From TMED109 sp002684605 (lineage in GTDB: Bacteria > Pseudomonadota > Alphaproteobacteria > TMED109), in contig CAJWSU010000007.1 of assembly GCA_913046335.1 (NCBI GenBank), forward strand, positions 1 through 64,000: a DNA stretch of 64,000 nt. The letters run 5' to 3'. Shown here in pieces: positions 47,363-56,930 of this stretch. The notes beneath the pieces are model-generated. The model was given only the letters and a program-made list of their open reading frames with translations, was not told the DNA's origin and ran no database searches. Position numbers and translations under genes: made by a program. Every line of letters begins with the position of its first letter. The first letter of the stretch is position 1.

Positions 47363-48421
47363 GTGAATAAATATTTTATTATACCAAGAAACCTAGTATT
47401 TGGTGCGGAGGCCAAATATTTAATTTCAACAGGAACAGCTATGCCATTGGCCGGCAAAAATATGGCATTTCTAAATTTTGAAATTCAATCCTCTGAAAAA
47501 ACATTAGGTAGTATTCCTCTTTTGTATTCTATAAACGAAAAAGAATCATGGAATACTAATTTTATAGCAAAAAGTGATATAAAAAAAATATTGAAACAAT
47601 ACTCTTATAAACCTAGAGAATTTTTAGGACTAAAAAATAAAAAATTTCACATAATGGGTATTTTAAACATTACTTCTGATAGCTTTTCTAAAGCTTCTAA
47701 TAATATTCTTAGCAAGGAAGCAGCTGTAAAAAAAGCTTTAATGATGTATGAAGATGGGGCAAGTATAATTGATATAGGAGGAGAATCAACTAGGCCTGGA
47801 TCTATAAAAATTACTACAGAAGAAGAGCAGAAAAGAGTAATTCCAATTATTAAAGAACTCTCTAAATTTAATATCCCTATATCATGTGACACAAGAAATT
47901 CATCTACTATGCAAGCCGCTATAGATGAGGGAGCAACGATCATAAATGATATATCAGCTCTTTCAGATGATAAAGCAGCAGACGTTATATCTAAAAATAA
48001 TACAGGATTGATTATGATGCATATGCAAGGACAACCAAATAATATGCAAAATAGGCCTTTGTATAAAAATGTGTCTTTGGAAATTAAAAATTATTTAGAA
48101 TCAAAAAAAACATATGCTATTAAGAAAGGTATAAAGGAAAGAAATATAATAATTGATCCTGGCATTGGGTTTGGTAAAAATGATACACATAATTTAAAAA
48201 TTTTTAAAGATTTAGCATTATTACATTCTTTAAGATCTCATATATTAATAGGAGCATCTAGAAAGTCTATGATAGGAAGGATAACAAACACAAACCCATC
48301 AGAAAGATTGCCTGGATCTGTTTCTCTTGCTATATCTTCTTTAACAAAAGGTGTAAAATTTTTTAGAGTTCACGATGTAAAAGAAACAAAACAAGCCCTA
48401 ACTATTTGGGAAAAAATATAA
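47363..48421 (+). CDS. folP: Dihydropteroate synthase
   Basis: A 352-residue folate-pathway enzyme that joins p-aminobenzoate to dihydropterin pyrophosphate. The TIM-barrel core starts near residue 94 with I-M-G-I-L-N-I-T-S-D-S-F-S, followed by D-I-G-G-E-S-T-R-P-G-S and D-P-G-I-G-F-G-K. It has about 90 extra N-terminal residues of unknown role, seen in some alphaproteobacterial FolP. The start is GTG 47363 with no strong ribosome site, 21 bases after ftsH. Confidence 0.94.
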   Translation: MNKYFIIPRNLVFGAEAKYLISTGTAMPLAGKNMAFLNFEIQSSEKTLGSIPLLYSINEKESWNTNFIAKSDIKKILKQYSYKPREFLGLKNKKFHIMGILNITSDSFSKASNNILSKEAAVKKALMMYEDGASIIDIGGESTRPGSIKITTEEEQKRVIPIIKELSKFNIPISCDTRNSSTMQAAIDEGATIINDISALSDDKAADVISKNNTGLIMMHMQGQPNNMQNRPLYKNVSLEIKNYLESKKTYAIKKGIKERNIIIDPGIGFGKNDTHNLKIFKDLALLHSLRSHILIGASRKSMIGRITNTNPSERLPGSVSLAISSLTKGVKFFRVHDVKETKQALTIWEKI

Positions 48422-48432
48422 TTGATAATAAT

Positions 48433-49821
48433 ATGACAATAAATAATGTTAGTTCTAAAAATAAATTAAGAAAATATTTTGGTACAGATGGGATTAGAGG
48501 TAGAGCAAATACCCACCCTATGACTGGAGAAACAGCATTAAAAGTAGGTATTGCTGCAGGTAAATATTTTACTAGAGGCAAGCATCTACATACTGTAGTG
48601 ATAGGAAAAGATACCAGATTATCTGGATATTTAATAGAACCTGCATTAACAGCAGGCTTTATATCTACAGGTATGAATGTATTTTTAGTTGGTCCAATGC
48701 CCACACCAGCTATTTCAATGCTTACAAGATCAATGAGATGTGATGTAGGTGTAATGATATCAGCTTCTCATAATTCATATGAGGATAATGGAATAAAACT
48801 ATTTGGTCCGAATGGAGAAAAGCTTAGTGATAAAAATGAACTAAAAATAGAAGCTTTAATGGACAATGATTGCCAATCAAATTTAGTAGATTCCGCAAAT
48901 CTAGGAAGAGCAAAAAGAATAGAAGATGCAGGAGGCAGATATTTAGAGTTTGTGAAATCAACTTTTCCTCGTGAATTATCTCTCAAAGGGTTAAAGGTAG
49001 TGATTGATTGCGCAAATGGAGCAGCCTATCAAGTTGCACCAAGGGCTCTATGGGAATTAGGTGCAGAAGTTATTCCTATTGGATGCAGTCCTGATGGAAC
49101 TAATATTAATCATAAATGTGGTTCTACAAGCCCTAAACTAACGTCTGATATGGTAAAAAAACATAAAGCTGATATTGGCATTGCTCTAGATGGTGATGCC
49201 GATAGATGTATAATATGTGATGAAAAAGGCAACTTTATTCATGGTGACAAAATAATTGGGCTAATCACACAAAGATATTTAGATCAAAAATTACTTAAAG
49301 GAGATTCAATAGTAGGTACTCAAATGACGAATATGGGTCTAGAAAAACACCTTAACAAAAATAATATTAAGCTAATTAGAGCTAAGGTAGGCGATAGATA
49401 TGTAGTTGAAAAAATGAGACTTAATAATTGTAATATTGGAGGAGAACAATCCGGGCATATTATTATTGGCGAACATGGAAGTACTGGAGATGGTCTAGTA
49501 GCATCCCTGCAAGTAATTGCATCAATGATTGAAAAAAATAAAAAAGTTTCTGAAATATTAAATATTTTTTCTTTATTTCCTCAGTTAATAGAAAGTATAC
49601 ATTATAATATAAATGCATTTCAATATAAAGAAACAGACCCTTTTATTGAAAATAAAATAAAGTATGCAGAAAATATATTAGGAGAAAATAGCAGGATAAT
49701 TATAAGAGCCTCCGGCACTGAGCATAAATTAAGAATAATGGGAGAGGCCTCTAATAAAGTTTTACTCAGTAAGACTTTAAAAAATCTTAAATTAGAAATA
49801 AAAAATTATATTAATGATTAA
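48433..49821 (+). CDS. glmM: Phosphoglucosamine mutase
   Basis: A 462-residue enzyme converting glucosamine-6-phosphate to glucosamine-1-phosphate for peptidoglycan and LPS. The early Y-F-G-T-D-G-I-R-G (15-23), phosphoserine S112 in I-S-A-S-H-N-S, metal site D-G-D-A-D-R and C-terminal R-A-S-G-T-E phosphate loop are intact. I chose ATG 48433. The frame is open back to a TTG at 48406, which would overlap folP; neither start has a good ribosome site. It overlaps thiD by 8 bases. Confidence 0.95.
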   Translation: MTINNVSSKNKLRKYFGTDGIRGRANTHPMTGETALKVGIAAGKYFTRGKHLHTVVIGKDTRLSGYLIEPALTAGFISTGMNVFLVGPMPTPAISMLTRSMRCDVGVMISASHNSYEDNGIKLFGPNGEKLSDKNELKIEALMDNDCQSNLVDSANLGRAKRIEDAGGRYLEFVKSTFPRELSLKGLKVVIDCANGAAYQVAPRALWELGAEVIPIGCSPDGTNINHKCGSTSPKLTSDMVKKHKADIGIALDGDADRCIICDEKGNFIHGDKIIGLITQRYLDQKLLKGDSIVGTQMTNMGLEKHLNKNNIKLIRAKVGDRYVVEKMRLNNCNIGGEQSGHIIIGEHGSTGDGLVASLQVIASMIEKNKKVSEILNIFSLFPQLIESIHYNINAFQYKETDPFIENKIKYAENILGENSRIIIRASGTEHKLRIMGEASNKVLLSKTLKNLKLEIKNYIND

Positions 49822-50623
49822 TACTAAACTAGCAAGAATAATGTCTATTGCTGGCTCCGATTCTGGAGGTGGAGCCGGAATACAAGGCGACATTAAAACC
49901 ATATCCGCACTAGGAGGCTTTGCTACTTCATCGATAACTGCCATAACTGCGCAGAATACTTTAGGAGTCAATAAGATATTAAATATTCCTGAAGCAATGG
50001 TAGAAGCTCAAATATTGGCCGTATTAGATGACATCGGGACAGATGCAATAAAGATTGGAATGTTATCAAATGAGAAAATTATAATTTGTATCTCAAATTT
50101 ACTTTCAAAAATTAATAAAAATATACCTATTGTTTTAGACCCCGTTATGGTTGCAAAGGGTGGTCACAAACTTCTTGATATTGGAGCTGAAAAAGCTTTA
50201 ATTAAAAATTTAATGCCTTTATGTAGTATAATTACTCCTAATATACCTGAAGCAGAAGTGATAACAGGTAAAAAAATTAATAACATTATAGACCTTGAAA
50301 GAACTGGTAAGGAAATTATAAAAATGGGTATTAATAATGTTTTAATGAAAGGTGGCCATTTAAATGATAATAATCTTACAGACATACTAATTAGCAAAAA
50401 TAAAACTGACTATTTCTATAGTACTAAGATTATAACTAAAAACTCTCATGGAACTGGCTGTACATTATCTAGTGCAATAGCGTGCGGAATGGGACAAAAG
50501 ATGAGTTTATACTCCTCTGTTGAGAGAGCACATGCTTTTGTTAATAAATCTATAAAATATGCACCTAATCTAGGAAAAGGAAATGGACCATTAAACCATT
50601 TAATTAATAATATGAAAAATTAG
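49814..50623 (+). CDS. thiD: Hydroxymethylpyrimidine/phosphomethylpyrimidine kinase
   Basis: A 269-residue ribokinase-like kinase that phosphorylates HMP and HMP-P for thiamine synthesis or salvage. Conserved segments: A-G-S-D-S-G-G-G-A-G-I-Q-G-D (13-26), D-P-V-M-V-A-K-G-G near 105, T-P-N-I-P-E-A near 140, and S-H-G-T-G-C-T-L-S-S-A with the catalytic Cys. It overlaps glmM by 8 bases. With thiE it suggests thiamine salvage from HMP plus thiazole; thiC and thiG are not in the window. Confidence 0.95.
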   Translation: MINTKLARIMSIAGSDSGGGAGIQGDIKTISALGGFATSSITAITAQNTLGVNKILNIPEAMVEAQILAVLDDIGTDAIKIGMLSNEKIIICISNLLSKINKNIPIVLDPVMVAKGGHKLLDIGAEKALIKNLMPLCSIITPNIPEAEVITGKKINNIIDLERTGKEIIKMGINNVLMKGGHLNDNNLTDILISKNKTDYFYSTKIITKNSHGTGCTLSSAIACGMGQKMSLYSSVERAHAFVNKSIKYAPNLGKGNGPLNHLINNMKN

Positions 50624-50632
50624 AATATATTA

Positions 50633-50660
50633 TTGACAAGAAACAACACAATAATACAGT
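50633..50660 (+). promoter_or_regulatory. Candidate promoter of serC-serA
   Basis: A perfect TTGACA (50633-50638) is followed after 16 bases by TACAGT (50655-50660), about 50 bases before the serC ATG. The 89-base gap 50624-50712 is the only sizeable space between thiD and purA. I do not see the two-hairpin serC motif known from some alphaproteobacteria. Confidence 0.5.
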
Positions 50661-50712
50661 GCAGTTAAAATTAAGTTATCTAAAACATAAAATAAGTTAT
50701 ACGGGAAATATT

Positions 50713-51861
50713 ATGAATTCACTAAAACTGCCTGCTAATCCGAAATTTTCTTCTGGCCCTTGTTCTAAGATACCTAATTGGGATGCTTCTTTTCTTAATA
50801 ATGCTGTTTTAGGTAGATCTCATAGATCACCTATATGCGTTAATAGGATTCAGAAATTAATAAGTGAAACTAAATCTATATTAAAAATACCAAAAGATTA
50901 TGAAGTTGCAATTGTAGGAGGGTCAGATACAGGAGCCTTTGAGATGGCTATGTGGTCCTTACTTGGTAAAAAAGGAATAGATATTTTAGCTTGGGATGCA
51001 TTTGGAAGAGACTGGGTTACTGATGTAATAGATCAACTTCAAATTAAAAATACAAATATCATTGATGCTGATTATGGATTCTTACCAGATTTGAGCAAAG
51101 TTGATTTTAATAATGATGTAATTTTTACTTGGAATGGAACTACAGCAGGAGTAAAAGTTCCTAATGGGGAATGGATAAAAGATGATAGAAAAGGTCTGAC
51201 TTTATGTGATGCAACTTCTGCAGTATTAGCAATGGATATTGCCTGGGATAAGCTAGATGTAACTACATTTTCATGGCAAAAAGTTTTAGGTGGAGAAGCT
51301 CAACACGGCATACTGGTTTTGTCTCCAAGAGCTATACAAAGACTTGAAGAATATAAACCTACTTGGCCAATTCCAAAGTTATTTAGATTAGCAAATAAGG
51401 GAAAATTTCAAGCTAAAATTTTTCAAGGTAGTACTATTAACACTCCTTCTATGCTCTGTATTGAGGATGCTCTGAATTCTCTGAAATGGGTAAACAGTAT
51501 TGGGGGGTTAAATGAAATGATCAAAAGAAGCAAATCTAATTTGGATGCAATAGAAGAATGGGTAGAGCAAACAAATTGGGTAGATTTTTTAGCTAATGAT
51601 ATAGAATCTAGGTCATCAACATCTATTTGTTTAAAAATAAAAGACTCCTGGTTTTTAAATAAAGACATTACTGAGCAAAAGAACATATTAAAAAGTTTTT
51701 TTAGCATATTAGAAGAAAAAGAAGCAGCTTATGATATAAATCACTATCCATCTGCACCCTTAGGTATTCGAATTTGGGGTGGAGGAACTATAGAGCAATC
51801 AAATATTAAACTTTTGCTACCTTGGCTAGACTGGGCCTGGAACAACCTATCTAAAGTATAA
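50713..51861 (+). CDS. serC: Phosphoserine aminotransferase
   Basis: A 382-residue PLP enzyme of the alphaproteobacterial/archaeal SerC type, converting 3-phosphohydroxypyruvate to phosphoserine. The PLP Lys lies in T-F-S-W-Q-K-V-L-G-G-E; the N-terminal F-S-S-G-P-C-S-K and R-S-H-R-S phosphate-binding segment are present. I chose ATG 50713 (GGGA 50703-50706 lies 6 bases upstream, and the protein then starts like its family) over an in-frame ATG at 50659. serA follows after 22 bases. Confidence 0.94.
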   Translation: MNSLKLPANPKFSSGPCSKIPNWDASFLNNAVLGRSHRSPICVNRIQKLISETKSILKIPKDYEVAIVGGSDTGAFEMAMWSLLGKKGIDILAWDAFGRDWVTDVIDQLQIKNTNIIDADYGFLPDLSKVDFNNDVIFTWNGTTAGVKVPNGEWIKDDRKGLTLCDATSAVLAMDIAWDKLDVTTFSWQKVLGGEAQHGILVLSPRAIQRLEEYKPTWPIPKLFRLANKGKFQAKIFQGSTINTPSMLCIEDALNSLKWVNSIGGLNEMIKRSKSNLDAIEEWVEQTNWVDFLANDIESRSSTSICLKIKDSWFLNKDITEQKNILKSFFSILEEKEAAYDINHYPSAPLGIRIWGGGTIEQSNIKLLLPWLDWAWNNLSKV

Positions 51862-51883
51862 TAAAATATTATGGAGAATTACT

Positions 51884-53473
51884 ATGCCTAAAGTTTTAAT
51901 ATCAGATAAATTAAGTAAAAAAGCGGAAGATATATTTAGAAAAAATGGTATTGACGTTACTATAAATACAGCTCTATCTCCTGAAGAACTATCTGATATA
52001 ATTAATAAATATGATGGCCTAGCTATTAGGTCTAATACAAAGGTAACTCCTGAAATTATAAAACACGCAAAAAATTTAAAAGTTATTGGGCGAGCAGGTA
52101 TAGGAGTGGATAATGTAGATATAGAAGCTGCAACAGCTAATGGAACAATTGTAATGAATACGCCATTTGGTAATTCAATTACTACAGCCGAGCATACTAT
52201 AGCTTTAATGATGGCTCTCGCCAGAAATATTCCTATAGCTAATACCTCTACACACTTAGGTAAATGGGAAAAATCTAAACATACCGGTACAGAATTGTAT
52301 TCTAAGATTTTAGGAATGATTGGCTGTGGAAATATTGGATCTATTGTTGCTGATAGAGCCAAAGGTTTAAAAATGCATGTTAAGGTTTATGATCCATACC
52401 TTACAGAAGAAAAGGCTCAAGAGATAGGTGTGGAAAAAATATCTTTGGAATCCTTATTGAAGCAATCAGACTTTATTACACTGCATGTTCCGCTTACAGA
52501 TACTACCAAAAATATTATTAATTCCAAATCTATAAATCAGATGAAAGAAGGGGTAAGAATAATTAATTGTGCTCGTGGTGGGTTAGTGAATGAAGAAGAC
52601 CTAGCAAATGCGATAGAATCTGGAAAGGTAAGTGGTGCCGCCTTTGATGTATTTATTAATGAGCCTGCAAAATCTAATGTCTTATTTGGCTTAGATCAAA
52701 TGGTAGTTACTCCTCATTTAGGTGCGTCTACTGAAGAAGCACAAGAAAATGTAGCAATACAAGTTGCGGAACAGATGTCAAATTATCTAATATCTGGATC
52801 AATTACTAACGCATTAAATATTCCTTCGATTTCAGCAGAAGACGCTCCAAAATTAAAACCCTATATAAAACTGGCAGAGCAGATAGGAAAACTAACAGGA
52901 CAGATTACAGAAACTAGTATTAAAAATATTAAAATTGAATTTGGCGGACAAGTTACATCATTAAATACAGAACCACTCATAAATGTAATAATTGCCGGGC
53001 TATTATCACATAGTATGGAAGCAGTAAATGTGGTAAACGCTGCCGTTATTGCAAGTAGTAGAAACATGAATATTACTACTTCTTCTCGTGAAAAATCTGG
53101 GGACTATATCACAGATATATCATTAACTGTAGAGACGGAAAGACGAACTCGCAATGTTATAGGAACTTTATATGGTAATAAGCCAAGAATTGTAGGTGTT
53201 ATGAATACTAGAATTGAAGCCGAGCTTGGACCCAATATGTTATTTATAACTAATGAAGATAAGCCAGGTTTTATTGGAGCACTAGGCTCTATACTATCAA
53301 ATGCAAATATTAATATTGCAACGTTTCATCTAGGAAGAACTGAAATAGGCGGTGATGCAATAGCATTAATTGAAATAGATGAAGCTGTTTCATCAGAATT
53401 AATAAAAAATATAAACGATATACCTCAAGTTAAAAGCGCAAAAGCACTTACTTTTGCAAAAAATATAATTTAG
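51884..53473 (+). CDS. serA: D-3-phosphoglycerate dehydrogenase (long form)
   Basis: A 529-residue first enzyme of serine synthesis. The NAD site G-C-G-N-I-G-S-I-V is near residue 147, followed by the C-A-R-G-G-L-V-N-E segment and the catalytic His in V-T-P-H-L-G-A-S-T. After these come an ASB intervening domain and a C-terminal ACT domain (about 455-529), which may sense serine. It lies between serC and hisZ. GGAG precedes the ATG. Confidence 0.97.
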   Translation: MPKVLISDKLSKKAEDIFRKNGIDVTINTALSPEELSDIINKYDGLAIRSNTKVTPEIIKHAKNLKVIGRAGIGVDNVDIEAATANGTIVMNTPFGNSITTAEHTIALMMALARNIPIANTSTHLGKWEKSKHTGTELYSKILGMIGCGNIGSIVADRAKGLKMHVKVYDPYLTEEKAQEIGVEKISLESLLKQSDFITLHVPLTDTTKNIINSKSINQMKEGVRIINCARGGLVNEEDLANAIESGKVSGAAFDVFINEPAKSNVLFGLDQMVVTPHLGASTEEAQENVAIQVAEQMSNYLISGSITNALNIPSISAEDAPKLKPYIKLAEQIGKLTGQITETSIKNIKIEFGGQVTSLNTEPLINVIIAGLLSHSMEAVNVVNAAVIASSRNMNITTSSREKSGDYITDISLTVETERRTRNVIGTLYGNKPRIVGVMNTRIEAELGPNMLFITNEDKPGFIGALGSILSNANINIATFHLGRTEIGGDAIALIEIDEAVSSELIKNINDIPQVKSAKALTFAKNII

Positions 53474-53507
53474 ATTTAGTATATATAAAAAAACTTGAAA
53501 AATTATT

Positions 53508-54653
53508 ATGAAAAATTATAAACCAAAAGCTTCTTTATTACCTATAGGTATAAGTGACTTATTAGAAAAAAATGCTTATAAAGATTCTTATTTAACAGAG
53601 AATCTTATGAACTGCTTTATGCTTAATGGTTATGATAAGGTTATTCCTCCACTTATAGAGTTTGAGGAAAACTATACATTATTTTTAGATACTACAAATG
53701 ATCAAAATATATTTAGAGTTATAGACCCTATTTCTAATAAACCTATGTTTATTAGAAATGATATAACACCACAAATTGCTAGAATTGCAGCAAATAAATT
53801 AAATAAAACAAATGATATTTTAAGGCTATCTTATACAGGTGATATTTTACGCCCTAAAGGAAACCAGTTACATCCTTCAAGGCAACTTAAGCAAGCGGGT
53901 ATAGAACTTTTTGGGGCACCAAGTGTTGAAGGCGCAGTTGAAGTAATATCTGTAGGAATTCAGGCCTTAAATCAAGTCAATATATCAAATCTAATCATAG
54001 ATATTACTACACCTAATATAGCAAATTTAATAATGAAGAATAATAAACTAGATGAACAAGCTATCGAAAAAGCAAAATCATATTTAAAAGTTAAAAATAT
54101 CAATAAAATTAAAACTATTCCAAAATGTGGCTCTATTTTATCTCAAATTGCTGACGCTGCAGGAGAAGAAGAAAGAGCATTAGAAAAACTATCTAAAATT
54201 GATTTACCTGAAAAAGCTAAAACACTGATTAAAGAAATTTCATTAATATGTAGCGCAATAAAAAAGATTCATAAAGACATAAAAATAACTATCGACCCTA
54301 TTGAAAACAGAGGTTTTAATTATTACTCTGGTATCGGGTTTGCAATTTTTTCATCAAATATAAAACGAGAATTAGGTTTTGGTGGAGAGTATATTTTAGA
54401 AGTTAATGATAATAAATATAAGGGTATGGGCTTATCTATTTTATTTGATGGACTATTAAGGACTACAAATATTGATAATAAACAAAAGCGTATATTTATT
54501 CCTTTAAACCATGATAGCACTATTCCACATGAGCTAAGAAAAAATGGATGGATAACTATTCTTAATTACAAAAAGAATGTAAAAGAGAAAGAGGAAGCAC
54601 TAAAGTTTAACTGTTCTCATATTTTAAAAAATAATATTATTAAAGAATTATAA
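53508..54653 (+). CDS. hisZ: ATP phosphoribosyltransferase regulatory subunit HisZ
   Basis: A 381-residue paralogue of histidyl-tRNA synthetase needed by short-form HisG for the first step of histidine synthesis. The class II synthetase motif 2 is visible as M-F-I-R-N-D-I-T-P-Q-I-A-R (near 83-95) and the HisRS-like R-G-F-N-Y-Y-S-G-I near 267. It lacks the anticodon-binding domain, so it is not HisS. Its place between serA and purA is typical of alphaproteobacteria. hisG is not in the window. Confidence 0.92.
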   Translation: MKNYKPKASLLPIGISDLLEKNAYKDSYLTENLMNCFMLNGYDKVIPPLIEFEENYTLFLDTTNDQNIFRVIDPISNKPMFIRNDITPQIARIAANKLNKTNDILRLSYTGDILRPKGNQLHPSRQLKQAGIELFGAPSVEGAVEVISVGIQALNQVNISNLIIDITTPNIANLIMKNNKLDEQAIEKAKSYLKVKNINKIKTIPKCGSILSQIADAAGEEERALEKLSKIDLPEKAKTLIKEISLICSAIKKIHKDIKITIDPIENRGFNYYSGIGFAIFSSNIKRELGFGGEYILEVNDNKYKGMGLSILFDGLLRTTNIDNKQKRIFIPLNHDSTIPHELRKNGWITILNYKKNVKEKEEALKFNCSHILKNNIIKEL

Positions 54654-54668
54654 ATTTACGAGGTTAAA

Positions 54669-55955
54669 ATGACAAATGTTACAGTAGTAGGCACTCAATG
54701 GGGTGATGAAGGAAAAGGTAAAATAGTTGATTGGCTATCATTAAGAGCAGATCTGGTTGCCAGGTTCCAGGGAGGACATAATGCAGGCCATACAATAGTT
54801 TTAGACAAGAAGGTTTTTAAACTTAGCTTATTACCTTCTGGAATAATTAGAAAAAAACCTTCTATCATAGGTAATGGTGTGGTCATAGATCCATGGGCAT
54901 TAATAAATGAAATAAAAACAATAGAACAACAAGGCTTAAAAATAACTCCTAGACTTTTAAAAATATCAAGCAAAGCAAGTTTGATACTACCTTATCATCA
55001 AAAATTAGATGAATTAAGAGAAAACAGAAAAGGTAACAATAAAATTGGAACAACTGGCAGAGGAATAGGGCCTGCGTATGAAGATAAAGCAGGAAGAAGA
55101 TCAATTAGAGTATGTGATTTATATGATTTAGATAGTAGAAAAATACAAACAACTACTGCTCTTAATCACCACAATACCATATTAAAAGGACTAAATGAGA
55201 ATCCAATCAAGCTAGCTTATATCAATAAAATTTTAAATAAGATTGCTCCTATTCTAAAACCATATGTTCATAATACTATGGATTTAATTATTTCAGCAAA
55301 TAAATCAGGAAAAAATGTACTTTTTGAAGGCGCTCAAGGTACAATGTTAGACATTGACCATGGAACATATCCTTATGTAACTTCTTCTAATACTGTAGCT
55401 TCTCAAGCTGCTACTGGTTCAGGCGTAGGCCCTTCTTTAATACATAAAGTTTTGGGTATAACAAAAGCTTATACTACAAGAGTGGGTAATGGTCCTTTTC
55501 CTACTGAACAAAATAATAGCACAGGCGAAGCACTAGGAAAAATAGGTCATGAATTTGGAGTAGTAACTGGCAGAAAAAGAAGATGTGGCTGGTTTGATGC
55601 AGTTATGGTTAATTACGCAATTAAACTATCTGGCGTCAATGGTATCGCTCTGACTAAACTAGATGTATTGGATACATTTAAAGAAATCAAAATATGTATA
55701 GGCTACAAATTAAATGGAAAAACTATTAAATCAGTTCCAGATACATATATAGAAATGAATAAAATAAAGCCTGTTTATGAAGTATTAAAGGGTTGGCAAT
55801 CCTCTACACAAAAATGTAAAAGTTTTGATGAGCTGCCAAATAATGCAAAAAAATATATTAGAAAGCTTGAAAAATTAATTGAATGCCCTGTATCTATGAT
55901 TTCTACTTCTCCTGAAAGGGAAGATACTATCTTAATAAAAGATCCTTTTAAGTAA
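54669..55955 (+). CDS. purA: Adenylosuccinate synthetase
   Basis: A 428-residue GTP-dependent enzyme forming adenylosuccinate from IMP and aspartate. The N-terminal G-T-Q-W-G-D-E-G-K-G-K (8-18), G-H-N-A-G-H-T near 37-43, and F-E-G-A-Q-G-T-M-L-D-I-D are complete. GAGG precedes the ATG. Its 3' end overlaps the convergent rpoH gene by 8 bases. Confidence 0.97.
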   Translation: MTNVTVVGTQWGDEGKGKIVDWLSLRADLVARFQGGHNAGHTIVLDKKVFKLSLLPSGIIRKKPSIIGNGVVIDPWALINEIKTIEQQGLKITPRLLKISSKASLILPYHQKLDELRENRKGNNKIGTTGRGIGPAYEDKAGRRSIRVCDLYDLDSRKIQTTTALNHHNTILKGLNENPIKLAYINKILNKIAPILKPYVHNTMDLIISANKSGKNVLFEGAQGTMLDIDHGTYPYVTSSNTVASQAATGSGVGPSLIHKVLGITKAYTTRVGNGPFPTEQNNSTGEALGKIGHEFGVVTGRKRRCGWFDAVMVNYAIKLSGVNGIALTKLDVLDTFKEIKICIGYKLNGKTIKSVPDTYIEMNKIKPVYEVLKGWQSSTQKCKSFDELPNNAKKYIRKLEKLIECPVSMISTSPEREDTILIKDPFK

Positions 55956-56862
55956 ATTTATTATTTTTATGATCTTCAATTACTAAGTTATTATGAGAAT
56001 TACTTATATTTTTTACTTCAAGTTGCACCTTCTCAAATGCTTTTACCTCAATTTGTCTAACTCTTTCCCTACTAATATTAAACTCCTTACTAAGTACCTC
56101 TAATGTTTTGGGTTCCTCAGCTAACCTTCTATAACTAAAAATTGTTCTTTCGCGCTCTGATAATAAAGACAAAGCTTTTCCTAGCATTGATTTTCTTTTT
56201 TCTATTTCTTGTTTTTCAGCAACATATGTTTCTTGGTCAATAGACTTTTCATCAACTAGTATCTCCTGCCAATCTCCTTCATTAGAATCAATTTGCCTAG
56301 GAGCATTTAAAGAATAATCTCCATTAATTCTTTGATTCATATTTATTACTTCTTGCTCTTCAACAACTAATTTATGAGATATTTTTTTTATAATTTCTGG
56401 CGAAAGTTCTTTTTCTTCAAAGACCTTCAATTCATTTTTAATTCTTCTTAAGTTAAAAAATAATTTTTTTTGAGCTGATGTAGTTCCAATTTTAACTAAT
56501 GACCAAGAATGTAATATATATTCTTGAATAGACGCCTTTATCCAAAGAAGAGCATATGTAGCTAATCTAAAGCCTTTATCTGGATCAAAACGTTTAACAG
56601 CTTTCATTAAACCTATATTACCTTCACTTATTAAATCTGATATAGGTAAGCCATAACCTCTATAACCCATAGCTATTTTAGCAACTAACCTTAAGTGACT
56701 TGTAACTAATGTATGTGCGGAATCAATATCTTCGTGCTCATGCCAATTCTTAGCAAGAGTATACTCTTCTTCTTTTTTTAAAAGAGGAAACTGTCCAATT
56801 TCTGATAGATATCGTCTTAGGCTTCCATCGGCAGAAATAGAAGGCAGTGTTATATTAGACAT
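55948..56862 (-). CDS. rpoH: RNA polymerase heat-shock sigma factor RpoH
   Basis: A 304-residue sigma-32 family factor. Region 2 (L-V-A-K-I-A-M-G-Y-R-G-Y-G-L-P-I-S-D-L, W-I-K-A-S-I-Q-E-Y-I), the RpoH box (S-A-Q-K-K-L-F-F-N-L-R-R) and region 4 helix-turn-helix (L-S-K-E-F-N-I-S-R-E-R-V-R-Q-I-E) are intact. It directs heat-shock transcription. GAGG sits upstream of the ATG. It shares 8 bases with the end of purA on the other strand, so each transcript is antisense to the other's tail. Confidence 0.96.
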   Translation of the reverse strand: MSNITLPSISADGSLRRYLSEIGQFPLLKKEEEYTLAKNWHEHEDIDSAHTLVTSHLRLVAKIAMGYRGYGLPISDLISEGNIGLMKAVKRFDPDKGFRLATYALLWIKASIQEYILHSWSLVKIGTTSAQKKLFFNLRRIKNELKVFEEKELSPEIIKKISHKLVVEEQEVINMNQRINGDYSLNAPRQIDSNEGDWQEILVDEKSIDQETYVAEKQEIEKRKSMLGKALSLLSERERTIFSYRRLAEEPKTLEVLSKEFNISRERVRQIEVKAFEKVQLEVKNISNSHNNLVIEDHKNNKFT

Positions 56863-56930
56863 TTATTTAACCTCATAAAATCATACATACTTACTAAATT
56901 GGTTATTTTTTATAAAAAATCAAGTATAAA

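Noticed and set aside
47041..47457. Antisense open frame of 138 codons across the ftsH-folP junction
   Set aside because: It is opposite the conserved FtsH C-terminus and folP start and shows only a hydrophobic bias from complementing AT-rich codons.
50624..50712. serC-motif or SAM riboswitch before serC
   Set aside because: Only about 50 bases lie between the candidate promoter and the ATG, and I find no stable hairpins or conserved core; a covariance search would be needed to reopen this.
53508..54653. hisZ gene as histidyl-tRNA synthetase (hisS)
   Set aside because: It lacks the C-terminal anticodon-binding domain and lies in the serA-hisZ-purA order typical of HisZ.
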